Assembly: GCF_026342435.1 (NCBI RefSeq)
Contig: NZ_JAPEMT010000002.1
Coordinates: 434,001 to 498,000, forward strand
Length of the DNA stretch: 64,000 bases
From: Streptomyces sp. NBC_00237
Lineage (GTDB): Bacteria > Actinomycetota > Actinomycetes > Streptomycetales > Streptomycetaceae
Direction of reading: 5' to 3'
In this document: positions 52,995 through 62,508 of the stretch, piece by piece
Layout: each line of letters begins with the position of its first letter
Numbering within the stretch: position 1 is the stretch's first letter
The notes under the pieces: model-generated
What the model was told of the DNA's origin: nothing
What the model saw: only the letters and a program-made list of their open reading frames with translations
The model's database searches: none
Made by a program: the position numbers and the translations under genes

Positions 52995-53564
52995 TCAGCA
53001 GCCGTCATATCCGGCGGTCGGCATGGAGAGCCTGCGGTGCACTTCGGCCTTCATGGCCGCGCTGTAGACGGGCTCGTCGAGAGCGGCGGTCTCCAGCCGG
53101 ACGCCGCGCCGCTCGCACTCGGCGAAGAAGCCGACGACGGAGCTGACGGCACGGTCGAGGACGCGTTCGTTGGCGGTGACGAAGAAGTCGACGTGTCCGG
53201 CGTCGACGTCGTCCCACAGGGCCCGGTGGTCGGGGCGCAGGCCGTGCAGGACGAACTGGCGGGTGACGACGTACCCCTTGTCGGCGGCCCAGCGGGCGCA
53301 CATGGCGTGCTGGCTGCGGGTGTCGACGAGGAAGGGGTCGCGGTCGAGCTCTTCGAGGGGGGTGAGGCTGGCGATGACCGCGACGCGGACGTCGACGTGG
53401 GCATCTTCCGCGACGGACGGCAGGTCGAATCCGGCATCTTCCGCGACGGACGGCACGTCGGATCCGGCATCTGCCACGGCGGACGGCACGTCGATGCGGG
53501 CATCTGTCGCGACGGGTGGCGCGGCCGTGTCCGCCTGTCCGTGGTGCGTGCGCGACTCGCCCAT
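52995..53564 (-). CDS. Unknown protein with N-terminal repeats
   Basis: A 189-aa protein. Residues ~20-60 have 3-4 copies of a 13-residue unit (DVPSVAEDAGFDL-like). The remainder (TRSQHAMCARWAADKGYVVT, LWDDVDAGHVDFFVTANERV) recalls the resolvase fold of serine recombinases but has no catalytic R-x-S motif. Function unknown. The DNA repeat (GGCATCTKCCGCGACGGACGG-like) is itself length-variable in character. Confidence 0.55.
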   Translation of the reverse strand: MGESRTHHGQADTAAPPVATDARIDVPSAVADAGSDVPSVAEDAGFDLPSVAEDAHVDVRVAVIASLTPLEELDRDPFLVDTRSQHAMCARWAADKGYVVTRQFVLHGLRPDHRALWDDVDAGHVDFFVTANERVLDRAVSSVVGFFAECERRGVRLETAALDEPVYSAAMKAEVHRRLSMPTAGYDGC

Positions 53565-53719
53565 GACCCGTCCCCTTCGCCGCTGTCGCCGCCGACCCTA
53601 CTCCGATCGCACCGGCACGAGGAGGCGCGCACGGGTGGCGCGGTGCGCCTTCGGGAGCGCCGTAGGGTGGATCGGACGTCTCGGATGTCTCGGACGTCGC
53701 GGAAGGAGTGGGTGCCACG

Positions 53720-54493
53720 GTGAACAGTGCGGGAACCGTCATCACCTGGTGGGGCCATGCCACCTGCACGGTCGAGGACTCCGGGGTGAGGGTGCTCACG
53801 GACCCGCTGTTCGTACGGCGCTTCGCGCACCTGCGGCGGCGCAGGGGCGCGCTCCCGACCGCCGACGCGGCCCGCGCCGACGCCGTACTCGTCTCCCACC
53901 TCCACTCCGACCACCTGCACCTCCCCTCCCTGGCCCGGCTGGCTCCCGGCACGCTCGTCGTCGTGCCGCGCGGCGCGGTGCGCCAGGTGCAGGGCCTGCG
54001 CAGGTTCCGCACGGCGGAGGTGTCGCCGGGCGAGACCGTCCGGGTCGGCCCGCTGACCGTACGGGCGGTGCACGCCGAGCACGACGGGCGCAGGATGCCG
54101 ATCGGACCGCACCGCTGCCCCGCGCTGGGGTACGTCGTCGAGGGGGCGTCCGCGACCTACTTCGCCGGGGACACGGGCCTGTACGAGGCGATGGCACAGG
54201 AGGTCGGCCCGATCGACACGGCCCTGCTTCCGGTCGGCGGCTGGGGCCCGAACCTGGGCCTCGGCCACCTGGACGCGGGCCGGGCGGCGCAGGCGCTGGC
54301 CGAGTTGGGCCCCCGGCACGCGGTGCCGGTGCATTACGGCACCTACTGGCCGATCGGGTTGGACGGGGTGCGGCCGCACGAGTTCCACGCTCCGGGCCAG
54401 GAGTTCGTACGGAAGGCCGCCGCGCTCGCGCCGAAGGTGGCGGTGCACAGGCTGGAGCACGGCGAGAGCGTGCGGACGGAGGGCCCCGCGTGA
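53720..54493 (+). CDS. MBL-fold metallohydrolase
   Basis: A 257-aa metallo-beta-lactamase fold. Metal motif SHLHSDHL (His60, His62, Asp64, His65), FAGDTGLYE (Asp) and a later PVHYGTY. UlaG/YtnP-like group; substrate unknown. GTG 53720 is chosen because AAGGAG is 11 bases before it; GTG 53708 overlaps that site. Its stop overlaps the DedA start (GTGA). Confidence 0.83.
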   Translation: MNSAGTVITWWGHATCTVEDSGVRVLTDPLFVRRFAHLRRRRGALPTADAARADAVLVSHLHSDHLHLPSLARLAPGTLVVVPRGAVRQVQGLRRFRTAEVSPGETVRVGPLTVRAVHAEHDGRRMPIGPHRCPALGYVVEGASATYFAGDTGLYEAMAQEVGPIDTALLPVGGWGPNLGLGHLDAGRAAQALAELGPRHAVPVHYGTYWPIGLDGVRPHEFHAPGQEFVRKAAALAPKVAVHRLEHGESVRTEGPA

Positions 54494-55161
54494 GCGGCAG
54501 ACGGGTGGCCGCGCAGTGGGTGTTCGACACGGTGCAGGCAGTGACGGTGCAGGCAGTGGACGTGAGGGTTCCGGCGGAGGCGACGCAGCAGGCGGTCGGC
54601 TATCCGATGCTGTTCGCCCTGGTGGTACTGGGGGCACTGGTGCCGGTGGTGCCGACGGGGGCGCTGGTGAGTACGGCGGCGGTGGTCGCGCTGCACCAGA
54701 GCGTTCCGGCGCTGTCGCTGGTGGTGGTCTTTCTGGTGGCGGCGGCAGCGGCTTTCACCGGGGACCTGGCGCTGTACTGGCTGGGGGTGCGCGGGGTCCG
54801 CTCCGAGCACGGGTCGAAGTGGCTGGACGCGCTGCGCAAGCGGGCACCGGACCAGCGCCTGGAGCAGGCCCAGCGGAAGCTGGAGGAGCACAGGTCGAAG
54901 GTACTGACGCTGTCGCGCCTGGTGCCTGCGGGGCGGATTCCGGTGATGCTCGCGTGTCTGCTGGCGAAGATGCCGATCGGGCGATTCGCGCGGGGGGACG
55001 TCCCGGCGTGTCTGGCGTGGGCGGCGGCGTACCAGCTGATCGGGGTGCTCGGCGGAACGCTCTTCGCGCGGCCCTGGGAGGGCGTGGCAGCAGCGATCGC
55101 CGTAACGCTGCTGGTCAGCGCAGTGCCACCACTGTGGCGCCGCGTACGAAGGGCCCCCTAG
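54490..55161 (+). CDS. DedA/VTT-family membrane protein
   Basis: A 223-aa protein starting at GTG 54490, coupled to the MBL gene by GTGA. About five hydrophobic segments and the VTT-typical VPVVPTGALVSTAA, FTGDLALYWLGVRG and LSRLVPAGRIPVMLACLLAKMP (broken here). DedA proteins flip or recycle lipids and support membrane homeostasis. Confidence 0.8.
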   Translation: MSGRRVAAQWVFDTVQAVTVQAVDVRVPAEATQQAVGYPMLFALVVLGALVPVVPTGALVSTAAVVALHQSVPALSLVVVFLVAAAAAFTGDLALYWLGVRGVRSEHGSKWLDALRKRAPDQRLEQAQRKLEEHRSKVLTLSRLVPAGRIPVMLACLLAKMPIGRFARGDVPACLAWAAAYQLIGVLGGTLFARPWEGVAAAIAVTLLVSAVPPLWRRVRRAP

Positions 55162-55208
55162 GGGCGCGGGGGCGGAGGCCCCGGCAGCAACCCCTCCCCG
55201 GGCCGAGG

Positions 55209-56270
55209 TCACGAGAGGACCCGGGAGGCCCCCACCCCCAGGTCCCAGAGATCTTCGCGGGGGCGCCCCGAAGCGGCCCACGCCTCACGCACCCGGATCA
55301 GCGGCTCCAGAACCGGTTCCGCCGAGAGGATGAAGGTCCCCCAGTGCATGGGGGCCATCCGCCTCGCCCCCACCTCCCCACAGGCCCGCACCGCCTCCTC
55401 CGGATCCATGTGCACGTCCTGGAGCCACCACCTCGGGTGGTAGGCCCCGATGGGCAGCAGGGCCAGGTCCAGCCCGGGGTGCCGCTCCCCGATCTCCCGG
55501 AACCAGTGCCCGTACCCGGTGTCCCCCGCGAAGTACACGCTCTGGCCGTACGCGTCACTCAGCACCCACCCGCCCCACAGCGTCCTGCACGTGTCCGTCA
55601 GGGAGCGCTTGCTCCAGTGGTGGGCCGGCACGAAGTCCATGCGTACGCCGCCGAGTTCGGCCCCCTCCCACCAGTCGAGCTCCGTCACCCGGGCGAACCC
55701 CCGCCGACGGCACCACCGCGCCACACCCGCCGGGACGAAGAGCGGGGTCTCGCGCGGCAGCCTCTTGAGGGTGGGGGCGTCCAGATGGTCGTAGTGGTTG
55801 TGGCTGATGACGACGGCGTCGATCTGCGGCAGGTCCTCCCACCGCACTCCCACGGGCGTGACCCGGGCGGGCGTGCCGAGGATCTTCCGCGACCACACCG
55901 GGTCGGTGAGCACGGTGAGCCCTCCGATGCGCACCACCCAGCTGGCGTGCCCCGCCCAGGTGACGGCCACGGTCGAGGCGTCGACGACCGGCAGCGGGCC
56001 GGGTTCGAACGGCAGCCGTGCGATGTCGCGCAGCCCCTCCCGCCCCGGCCGGATGGCCCCCTCGCGGGCCAGCCTGGCGAGCGCCCTGACCCCCGGGAGC
56101 GGGGCGGTGAGACGGTCGGCGAAGGTGCGCGGCCAGGGGGCGGTGCGGACCTCGCCGACGGCGCGGGTGAGGGGGGCCGGTGCGGTCGGGCGGGGGCGTT
56201 CCACCAGGCCGCCGAAGGCGCGGCCCGTGGAACGTTCCGGAGGGTCGGTGAGTTCGGTCTGTTCCGTCAT
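55209..56270 (-). CDS. MBL-fold hydrolase, NAPE-PLD/UlaG-like
   Basis: A 353-aa MBL protein: WAGHASWVVRIGG, ISHNHYDHLD (His157, His159, Asp161, His162), YFAGDTGYG and PMHWGTF. It is the NAPE-PLD-like subgroup, which hydrolyses phospholipid head groups in animals; the bacterial substrate is unknown. ATG 56270 chosen; ATG 56312 would add 14 residues. Confidence 0.82.
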   Translation of the reverse strand: MTEQTELTDPPERSTGRAFGGLVERPRPTAPAPLTRAVGEVRTAPWPRTFADRLTAPLPGVRALARLAREGAIRPGREGLRDIARLPFEPGPLPVVDASTVAVTWAGHASWVVRIGGLTVLTDPVWSRKILGTPARVTPVGVRWEDLPQIDAVVISHNHYDHLDAPTLKRLPRETPLFVPAGVARWCRRRGFARVTELDWWEGAELGGVRMDFVPAHHWSKRSLTDTCRTLWGGWVLSDAYGQSVYFAGDTGYGHWFREIGERHPGLDLALLPIGAYHPRWWLQDVHMDPEEAVRACGEVGARRMAPMHWGTFILSAEPVLEPLIRVREAWAASGRPREDLWDLGVGASRVLS

Positions 56271-56337
56271 CGAGAGGCTCCGTTCGGTGGCGTACAGCTG
56301 TGCAGCCCGCACATCGGCATCACGCGGGACACCTGGC

Positions 56338-57594
56338 TCATGGCGTGCGGCGGGTGCGGCCCAGTTCGGCGAGGGCCTCCCCCAGGTGGTTCAACGCTTG
56401 CTCCAGATGCGGCAGTTCAAGCGGGTCCCGTGCCGTCAGGGACTCCGTCCGCCGGCCGGGGGTTGCTCCCAGCAGGGGCGCGGTGGACAGGCGTACGCGC
56501 AGGGCGCCCAGCGGGTCGCCGAAGCGGTGGCCGCCGGGGACGGGGGTGTTCAGACGGGTGGTGAGGTACTCCTCCAGCTCCATGGAGTCGGTGACGCCGC
56601 GCTCGGCGAGACCTTCGCGCAGCGGGCCGAGGTCCGCGTAGAGGTGCCGCCCGGCCACCGGGGGCCTGGCGAAGGCCCCGGCGGCGAGCACCGCCGCGTG
56701 CACCGCGCCCTGCACCCGTGCGTTCAGTGCGGCGGCCGACGCGGCGCGGGCGACGACGGGTTGTGGGTCGTGCAGTGCGTACGCGGCGGCCTCGGCGAAC
56801 GGTGCCGGGACGGTCGCGCCCAGTGCGGCGAGGACGTCGAGGACGCGGGCGCGCAGGGCCGCGCCCGCCTCGGTGGCGGGCAGCCGGGCGACGGCGACCG
56901 GCCACGTGGTGGGGGTGAGCGCGCCCGCGAGGTCGCCGAGGACGACGACGTGGTCGGGGAACATCTCGGCGGGGCTGAAGAAGACCGTCTCGCGGGGCCG
57001 GTGCACGGTGTCGCGCCAGGTCTCGTCGCTGATCACCGTGAGCCCCTCGGCGAGCGCGACCTCGCAGACGGCCCGGACCGTCTCGGGCGGGGCGAGGGTC
57101 CCGGTCGGGTCGTCGGGCACGCAGAGGAGCAGGAGCCGGGGATTCCCGCCCTCCGCCCGCACCCGCCCCACCGTCTCCAGGAGTGCGTACGGGTCGGGGG
57201 CGCCGCCGCACTCGGCCGGTGTGGGCACGTGGAACGCCGACCTGTCCCCGGCCAGCAGCCGTACCTGCGGGGCCCACCAGGCGGGGCAGGGCCGGGGCAG
57301 CAGCACGTCACCGTCGGCGGCGGCCAGCAGGGCGAACAGCAGGGTCGGCCCGCCGGGGGCGGCGACCACGCCGTCCGCGTCGACGCCGATGCCTCGCCGC
57401 CGCAGGTGCCCGGCCGCGGCGGTGCGCAGGGCCGCGCCGCCGCCCGGCGGCTCGCACACCGTGCGATCCGCGGCGGCGGCCAGGACGGCGGCGAGTTCCG
57501 GCAGGACGGGAAGGCCGGGGTCAGGGGCGGGGGGACCGTGGCGCACCCGCCCCCGGTCGGCGCGCGCGGGGTCCTCGGGAGCCGTCCGCTGCAT
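56338..57594 (-). CDS. Aminotransferase-like protein lacking the PLP lysine
   Basis: A 418-aa class I/II aminotransferase fold: APGGPTLLFALLAA, DDPTG (161-165, normally NNPTG) and ISDETW with Asp190 (the PLP-nitrogen Asp). The Schiff-base lysine expected near residue 222 (S-x-SK) is absent; the region reads VVLGDLAGALTPTTW. PLP catalysis is thus unlikely. It could be a regulator-like or degenerate paralogue. The N-terminus is truncated compared with normal members. Confidence 0.65.
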   Translation of the reverse strand: MQRTAPEDPARADRGRVRHGPPAPDPGLPVLPELAAVLAAAADRTVCEPPGGGAALRTAAAGHLRRRGIGVDADGVVAAPGGPTLLFALLAAADGDVLLPRPCPAWWAPQVRLLAGDRSAFHVPTPAECGGAPDPYALLETVGRVRAEGGNPRLLLLCVPDDPTGTLAPPETVRAVCEVALAEGLTVISDETWRDTVHRPRETVFFSPAEMFPDHVVVLGDLAGALTPTTWPVAVARLPATEAGAALRARVLDVLAALGATVPAPFAEAAAYALHDPQPVVARAASAAALNARVQGAVHAAVLAAGAFARPPVAGRHLYADLGPLREGLAERGVTDSMELEEYLTTRLNTPVPGGHRFGDPLGALRVRLSTAPLLGATPGRRTESLTARDPLELPHLEQALNHLGEALAELGRTRRTP

Positions 57595-58572
57595 GCCTGA
57601 AACCTCCGCCGGGTGCCGGGATCACATCGCCAGGACATCCGCCCTGACCCCTTCGCCCTTTATACGTAGCTATGCGGCAGTCCGCCTCCCGTACGTCACA
57701 CCCGCTTCACCCGTGGTCCATTCGCCAGTCCTGATGACTGTCGGGTCCCCTGCCCGGACCGCATACGACTTTGCGCCGTTCGGCCGAGAACCCCTCCCCG
57801 ACAGCCACCGGAAACAGACACCCGTACGGCTGGAAAGGCACAATTCGACAGTCCTCGAAGGGGTGCCTGACCTGTGACTCCGGCACGTACCGAAGGTAGG
57901 TGCAGACCAACGCCACGCACCCTTTTCGGACATCTGCACATGCATCTCGGCGATATGGAACCCCAGGACCTATTGTCAGTTCTGTAAGAGAGCGACAACA
58001 TTGCGTAGCAGGTCGCACGAAATCGAGTGCGATCCGCGCCTCGTCCGGTTACTGGGGAGAAGCCGAGTGAGCGCGCAGTTTCTTTTCGTCGCAGTGGACC
58101 AGGTGTGTCCGAGGGGGGCAGTCACTGGTAGACGGCAGCACTTCGCAAGGGGACACGGACGCTCGCGCCGACGATGTGACGCCGTCGGCGGTCGGCCGGG
58201 ACAAGCCCACAAGGCCCCCGGTCACCAGGCAGGACATCCGCGTTCAGGCATCGCCCCCAGCCCCTGGGCGGGCCTTCGAGCGACCGGTGCGCGCCAGGCG
58301 CGAGGTGAGCATTCCCGTGCGCCTCGGTACGCGGCCCAGCGCCCAGGAGAGCTTTTCAGTATCCCGCGCACGGTCCGAAACAGACTGCTCGCGGGCAGCA
58401 TCCAACACGCCTCGCGGTAATTCCTCGCGGCCCCGGAACGGCTATTCGGACTCCCCTGTGCGAAATAGCTGAACCGTCCGCCCATTCGCTTCTCCATGTC
58501 TTCCGGGATGCGGTCTCCCCTGCCCGGAACCAGATCCCACAGGCATTCAGCCCTTTCATGAAGGAGGCCGCC
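57595..58572. other. Long intergenic region before the decarboxylase/AidA operon
   Basis: Almost 980 bp. Several frames are open between 58000 and 58470, but they lack starts with ribosome sites and give low-complexity Arg/Pro sequences. The frame beginning MTPSAVGRDKPTR at 58176 has high third-position GC and could be a gene remnant; I cannot name it. The operon promoter is probably in the last 150 bp. Confidence 0.45.
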
Positions 58573-60072
58573 ATGACGCAGTCCCGGCCGCAAGATCCCG
58601 ACGCCGGTTTACTGCTCGAAGCGTTCGACCCTCAGGCATTCCGGGAAAACTCTGAATCCGCCCTCAGCAGGCTGGAAAAGCACCTGTCGGACCTCTCGAT
58701 CAGGGGTCTCGAAATGATCAGGCCAGCCGTGCTCACCGAGGCTGCGAAGCAGCTGATGGTCCCGGAGAGCGACCGCATCGCCCCCTTCGACGAAGAGCGT
58801 CTCGGATCGATCCTCGACCTCTACATACGGACCGGAATCCCCGTGCACTCGCCCGGCTACATGGGCCGGCAGTTCTCCGGCGTGGTCCCGCTGTCCGGCG
58901 TGGTCGACTTCGTCAGCTCCGTCGTGAATCAACCGTCGTCCTTCTACGAGGCCGCTCAACTCCCCAATGTGGCAGAGCAGTTGATGGCGGAAGAGCTCAA
59001 CAGGTTCATCGGCTTCGAGCCCGAGCGATTCTCCATGATCACCACCTCCGGCGGCTCGCTGGCGAACCTGACCGCACTACTGGCCGCACGCAACGACAAG
59101 TACCCGGAGTACTGGGCCGAGGGCTCGGCCGCGCTGGCGGGCCGGCCGCGCCCGGCCATCGCGGTCGGCGCGGACGTGCACTACAGCGTCTCCCGGGCGG
59201 CCGGGGTGCTCGGCATCGGCGAGGACCAGCTGATCCGGCTGCCGCTGAACGACGCCAAACAGATCTGCATGGACCAGGCGCCGCACGTACTAGAGGCCGC
59301 CGAACGCCGCAAGCTGAAGGTGTTCTGCCTGGTCGCCTCTGCGGGCAGCACCTCGCTCGGCGCGTTCGACCCCCTGGACGAGCTCGCCGACCTGGCCCGG
59401 CGCAAGGACATCTGGCTGCATGTGGACGGCGCCCACGGGGCGAGCCTGCTGGTGTCCGACAAGCACCGCGCCAAGCTCAAGGGCATCGAGAAGGCGGACT
59501 CGCTGGCCTGGGACGCACACAAGATGATGTTCGTCCCCGCGCCCTGCACGTTGCTCTTCTACCGGAACCAGGAGAAGGGCCTCGGCGCCTTCCGGCAACA
59601 GGCGAGCTACGTGTTCGACGAGGAGCCGGACATCTACACCGACCTGGACAGCGGCGCCAAGAACTTCGAGTGCACCAAACGGCCCATGATCATGCCGTTG
59701 TGGACGCTGTGGTCGGTGTTCGGCCGGGCGCTGTTCGCGGAGAAGATCGACTACCTCTGCCAGCTGACCTCGGACGCCCACCGCGTCGTCGAGCAGGAGC
59801 CCGACTTCGACGCCCTGCACCAACCCGAGTCGAACATCCTGTGCTTCCGCTACCGGCCCTCCGACCTGATCAGGGCCGACGAGACCCACCGGCTCCAGGT
59901 CGCGATCCGCAACCGGATCAAGCGCCAGGGGAACTTCTTCATCTCCAAGGTCAACATCGACGGAGTGGCCGCGCTGCGCGTCGTGATGATGAACCACCAG
60001 ATCACCGTCGAGCACTTCCGGATGCTCCTGGGAGAGATCCGGAAGACCGGCGAAGAGCTGCTCCACGGCTGA
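58573..60072 (+). CDS. PLP-dependent group II decarboxylase
   Basis: A 499-aa group II decarboxylase. HVDGAHGAS (Asp285) and WDAHKMMF (Lys317, Schiff base) are intact, with SGGSLANLTALLAAR and DVHYSVSRAAG (His203, PLP-stacking). It decarboxylates an amino acid; candidates are aromatic or acidic ones, not decidable from sequence. AAGGAGG lies six bases before ATG 58573; an in-frame ATG at 58558 overlaps it. First gene of the operon with the adenylating enzyme and AidA/PixA proteins. Confidence 0.83.
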   Translation: MTQSRPQDPDAGLLLEAFDPQAFRENSESALSRLEKHLSDLSIRGLEMIRPAVLTEAAKQLMVPESDRIAPFDEERLGSILDLYIRTGIPVHSPGYMGRQFSGVVPLSGVVDFVSSVVNQPSSFYEAAQLPNVAEQLMAEELNRFIGFEPERFSMITTSGGSLANLTALLAARNDKYPEYWAEGSAALAGRPRPAIAVGADVHYSVSRAAGVLGIGEDQLIRLPLNDAKQICMDQAPHVLEAAERRKLKVFCLVASAGSTSLGAFDPLDELADLARRKDIWLHVDGAHGASLLVSDKHRAKLKGIEKADSLAWDAHKMMFVPAPCTLLFYRNQEKGLGAFRQQASYVFDEEPDIYTDLDSGAKNFECTKRPMIMPLWTLWSVFGRALFAEKIDYLCQLTSDAHRVVEQEPDFDALHQPESNILCFRYRPSDLIRADETHRLQVAIRNRIKRQGNFFISKVNIDGVAALRVVMMNHQITVEHFRMLLGEIRKTGEELLHG

Positions 60073-60089
60073 CCGGGGCACGCACCACC

Positions 60090-60172
60090 GGCCGCACCGT
60101 CGGCCGTACACCCGGTCACACACCCGGCCGCACCGTCGGCCGTCCACCCAGCCGCACCGTCGCCCGTACACC
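60090..60172. repeat. Imperfect tandem repeats between operon genes 1 and 2
   Basis: GGCCGCACCGTCGGCCGT occurs twice and GCCGCACCGTCGCCCGT once in 60090-60172, each followed by ACACCC-like sequence. It lies inside the operon's 128-bp gap. Confidence 0.65.
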
Positions 60173-60200
60173 GCACACCGTTCGAGCAAGGGATCTCTGC

Positions 60201-61754
60201 ATGACTACTGTCTCTCCGCTGCCTCGGATATCGACCGACGAGGCCACCGCACTGGCGATGCGACTGATTCCGGACTGGGAGTGGAATCCCCAGTCGGTCG
60301 GAGCCGTACGGGCACTGCCCACCTTCGCGGGCAAGCTCGTGGAATGCGCCCACGCCTGCCAGGCCCCGTACGGCGAACTGCCGCACACCGTGCAGGACGC
60401 ACTGGTACTGCGCCGACTCCAGCAACTGGTGAACGTCTCCCGCCTGAACCCGCTGTGGCGCGAGCGGCTCGCCGGGGCGGGCATCACCGAGGCGCCCGAC
60501 TCGTACAAGAACTGGCAGTCCGTCCCGCTCTCCGACAAGGACGTGCAGCGCGACTTCTTCATGGAGGAGCGCCCCGGCATGGTGGTGCCACTGCACCACG
60601 GCGGGTTCGAGGTGGTGGCCAGCGGCGGCACCAGCGGCGGGCGCCCGCTCGAAGTGGTCTACTCACTGCGGGAGCTGGAGGACACCTACCGCATCGCCGG
60701 TGACTTCATGGGGACCCACCAACTGGGCAAGTACCTGCCCGGGGTCGGCCCCAAGTGGCTGATGACGACCCTCGCCGACTACCAGATGTGGAGCAGCGGC
60801 ACCATGGTCGGCGGCGTGCTCAGCCACGTGCCGGGCATCAACTACATCGGCGCGGGCCCGGTCACCGCCCCGGTGCTTGAGCACATGTTCTCCTATCCAG
60901 GTCCCAAGGCCCTGATGGGCATCACCGCGGGCATCGCGATCCTCAGCGACCTCGGCGCGGGCATGAGCCAGGAGGCGAAGGAGAGCTTCCGGGTCGCGCT
61001 GTACGGCAGCGGGGTACTGGCCCAGCGCAAGCGGGTGGAGCTGCGGGCGATGTACCCGAACCTGTCCATCCTCAGCTACTTCGCGGCCACCCAGGCGGAG
61101 ACCATCGGTCTCCAACTCACGGAAGAATCTCCGTACTTGGCTTCCGTGCCCGGCCTGCACTTCATCGAGATCGTCGACCAGGACGGCCGGTGGGTGGCCG
61201 AGGGCGAGGAGGGCGAGCTCGTCGTCACCCGGCTGCACGCCCACGAGACGCCGCTGCTGCGCCTCAAGCTGGGCGACCGGATGATCCGGCGGCCCCGGAT
61301 CGACGGTCCGGGTCTGAAGACCCAGCAGTTCGAGTTCGCGGGCCGGACCGGCGACGTACTGCATCTCAACGACAGCCAGTACTCGGCGGCCAAGGCGTAC
61401 GAGTCGCTGCGCGACGAGCTGCGGGCGAACACCTCGGTGGACCTGGACGTGGCGGCGCACGAGGTGCAGTTCGTGAACTACCGCGAGGGCAAGACCCTCG
61501 TGCTCGTCGCCTCGGTGGACGACGTCCCCGGGCTGACCTACAGCCTGGACACGGCGCTGGGCCCCTACGGCGTCCAGCGGACCTTCCTGAACTCCCTCCC
61601 CCGGTCCCTTTCGCTGTTCAACCACGGGGAGGCGAATCCCGCCTCGATCGAGAAGACCGGCTACCAGTTCCAGATCAAGTTCGTGCACCGGATGTCGGCC
61701 GAGATCGAGCGCACAGACGTCGGAAAGGTCCCCCTGGTCCGCGACCGCGGCTAG
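60201..61754 (+). CDS. PaaK/EhpF-like adenylate-forming enzyme
   Basis: A 517-aa ANL-like protein: P-loop SGGTSGGRP (141-149), LRLKLGDRMIRRPR and FEFAGRTGDVLHLNDSQYS, as in phenylacetate-CoA ligase and phenazine-type EhpF adenylating enzymes. It probably activates a carboxylate as an acyl-AMP; a CoA or reductive partner is not seen. An N-terminal ~130-residue helical part precedes the P-loop. Second gene of the operon. Confidence 0.72.
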   Translation: MTTVSPLPRISTDEATALAMRLIPDWEWNPQSVGAVRALPTFAGKLVECAHACQAPYGELPHTVQDALVLRRLQQLVNVSRLNPLWRERLAGAGITEAPDSYKNWQSVPLSDKDVQRDFFMEERPGMVVPLHHGGFEVVASGGTSGGRPLEVVYSLRELEDTYRIAGDFMGTHQLGKYLPGVGPKWLMTTLADYQMWSSGTMVGGVLSHVPGINYIGAGPVTAPVLEHMFSYPGPKALMGITAGIAILSDLGAGMSQEAKESFRVALYGSGVLAQRKRVELRAMYPNLSILSYFAATQAETIGLQLTEESPYLASVPGLHFIEIVDQDGRWVAEGEEGELVVTRLHAHETPLLRLKLGDRMIRRPRIDGPGLKTQQFEFAGRTGDVLHLNDSQYSAAKAYESLRDELRANTSVDLDVAAHEVQFVNYREGKTLVLVASVDDVPGLTYSLDTALGPYGVQRTFLNSLPRSLSLFNHGEANPASIEKTGYQFQIKFVHRMSAEIERTDVGKVPLVRDRG

Positions 61755-61808
61755 GCAGACCCGACGGAGAAGGAAAACTCCCGAAAGCACGCGACAGGAG
61801 TGGCACCA

Positions 61809-62435
61809 GTGACAACAGCGGCAGGGCAAAAAAAGGTCAACATCGTCGCCGTGGTGGATGTGATCGGCGCGCTCTCTGACGGCACGCTGGGCAACGGAAA
61901 CCTCTGCCTGATCGACGACAGCGAGCACGACAGCAGGGGCCAGGGCACGACGCAGCTGGAGACCGTCGTCAGCCCCGGCCAGGCGGTCCAGTGGACCGCG
62001 CTGGCCGTGGACCTCCAGACCCCGGTGGAGATCAAGAGCGTCACCTTCATCGGCCAGGACAACGGGGCCCACCGGAGCGGCGCCGCCGCACACCGTCCGC
62101 ACGGCCAGCAGCACCAGGCGCCGGGGCAGGTCCTGGGTCTCCAGGAACCGCGCACGCCCGGCGGCGGCCCGCCGCCGCGGGGGCTGGCCCAGGACCGGCC
62201 GGACCACGGCGGGGCCGTGCACCACCAGACCGGCGGGGCCGCGCACCACCAGTCCAACGGCCACAAGGAGACGTACGAGAACCTGGAACTCGCCGTCTGG
62301 TCGGGCGTGGTCCCGTTCCACGTGACACCGGGCACCCCCCTCAGGTACCGGCTGGAGCTCCAGATGTACGAGGGCCCGCGGAGCACCCTGACGGTCGAGT
62401 CGGCCGCGCTGGTGGCCGCAACCCCGCGTCCGTGA
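61809..62435 (+). CDS. AidA/PixA inclusion-body family protein 1
   Basis: A 208-aa protein starting at GTG 61809 (AGGAG eight bases before). Family-like ends: NIVAVVDVIGALSDGTLGNG, QWTALAVDLQTPVEIKSVTF and LAVWSGVVPF. An insert at ~85-153 is rich in His, Gln, Gly and Pro (HRPHGQQHQ, HHQTGG). AidA/PixA proteins form intracellular inclusions in some bacteria and are quorum- or phase-regulated; their function is unclear. Confidence 0.68.
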   Translation: MTTAAGQKKVNIVAVVDVIGALSDGTLGNGNLCLIDDSEHDSRGQGTTQLETVVSPGQAVQWTALAVDLQTPVEIKSVTFIGQDNGAHRSGAAAHRPHGQQHQAPGQVLGLQEPRTPGGGPPPRGLAQDRPDHGGAVHHQTGGAAHHQSNGHKETYENLELAVWSGVVPFHVTPGTPLRYRLELQMYEGPRSTLTVESAALVAATPRP

Positions 62436-62508
62436 CGGCCGCACACCGCGCGAGCACCAGGGAATCCGCGCACACCACAGGAACGGATCAGTCGAGGAAG
62501 GCGGGCTC

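Noticed and set aside
58176..58472. 98-codon plus ORF upstream of the decarboxylase
   Set aside because: No ribosome site, Arg/Pro/Ser-rich sequence without fold features; could be a remnant but not supportable.
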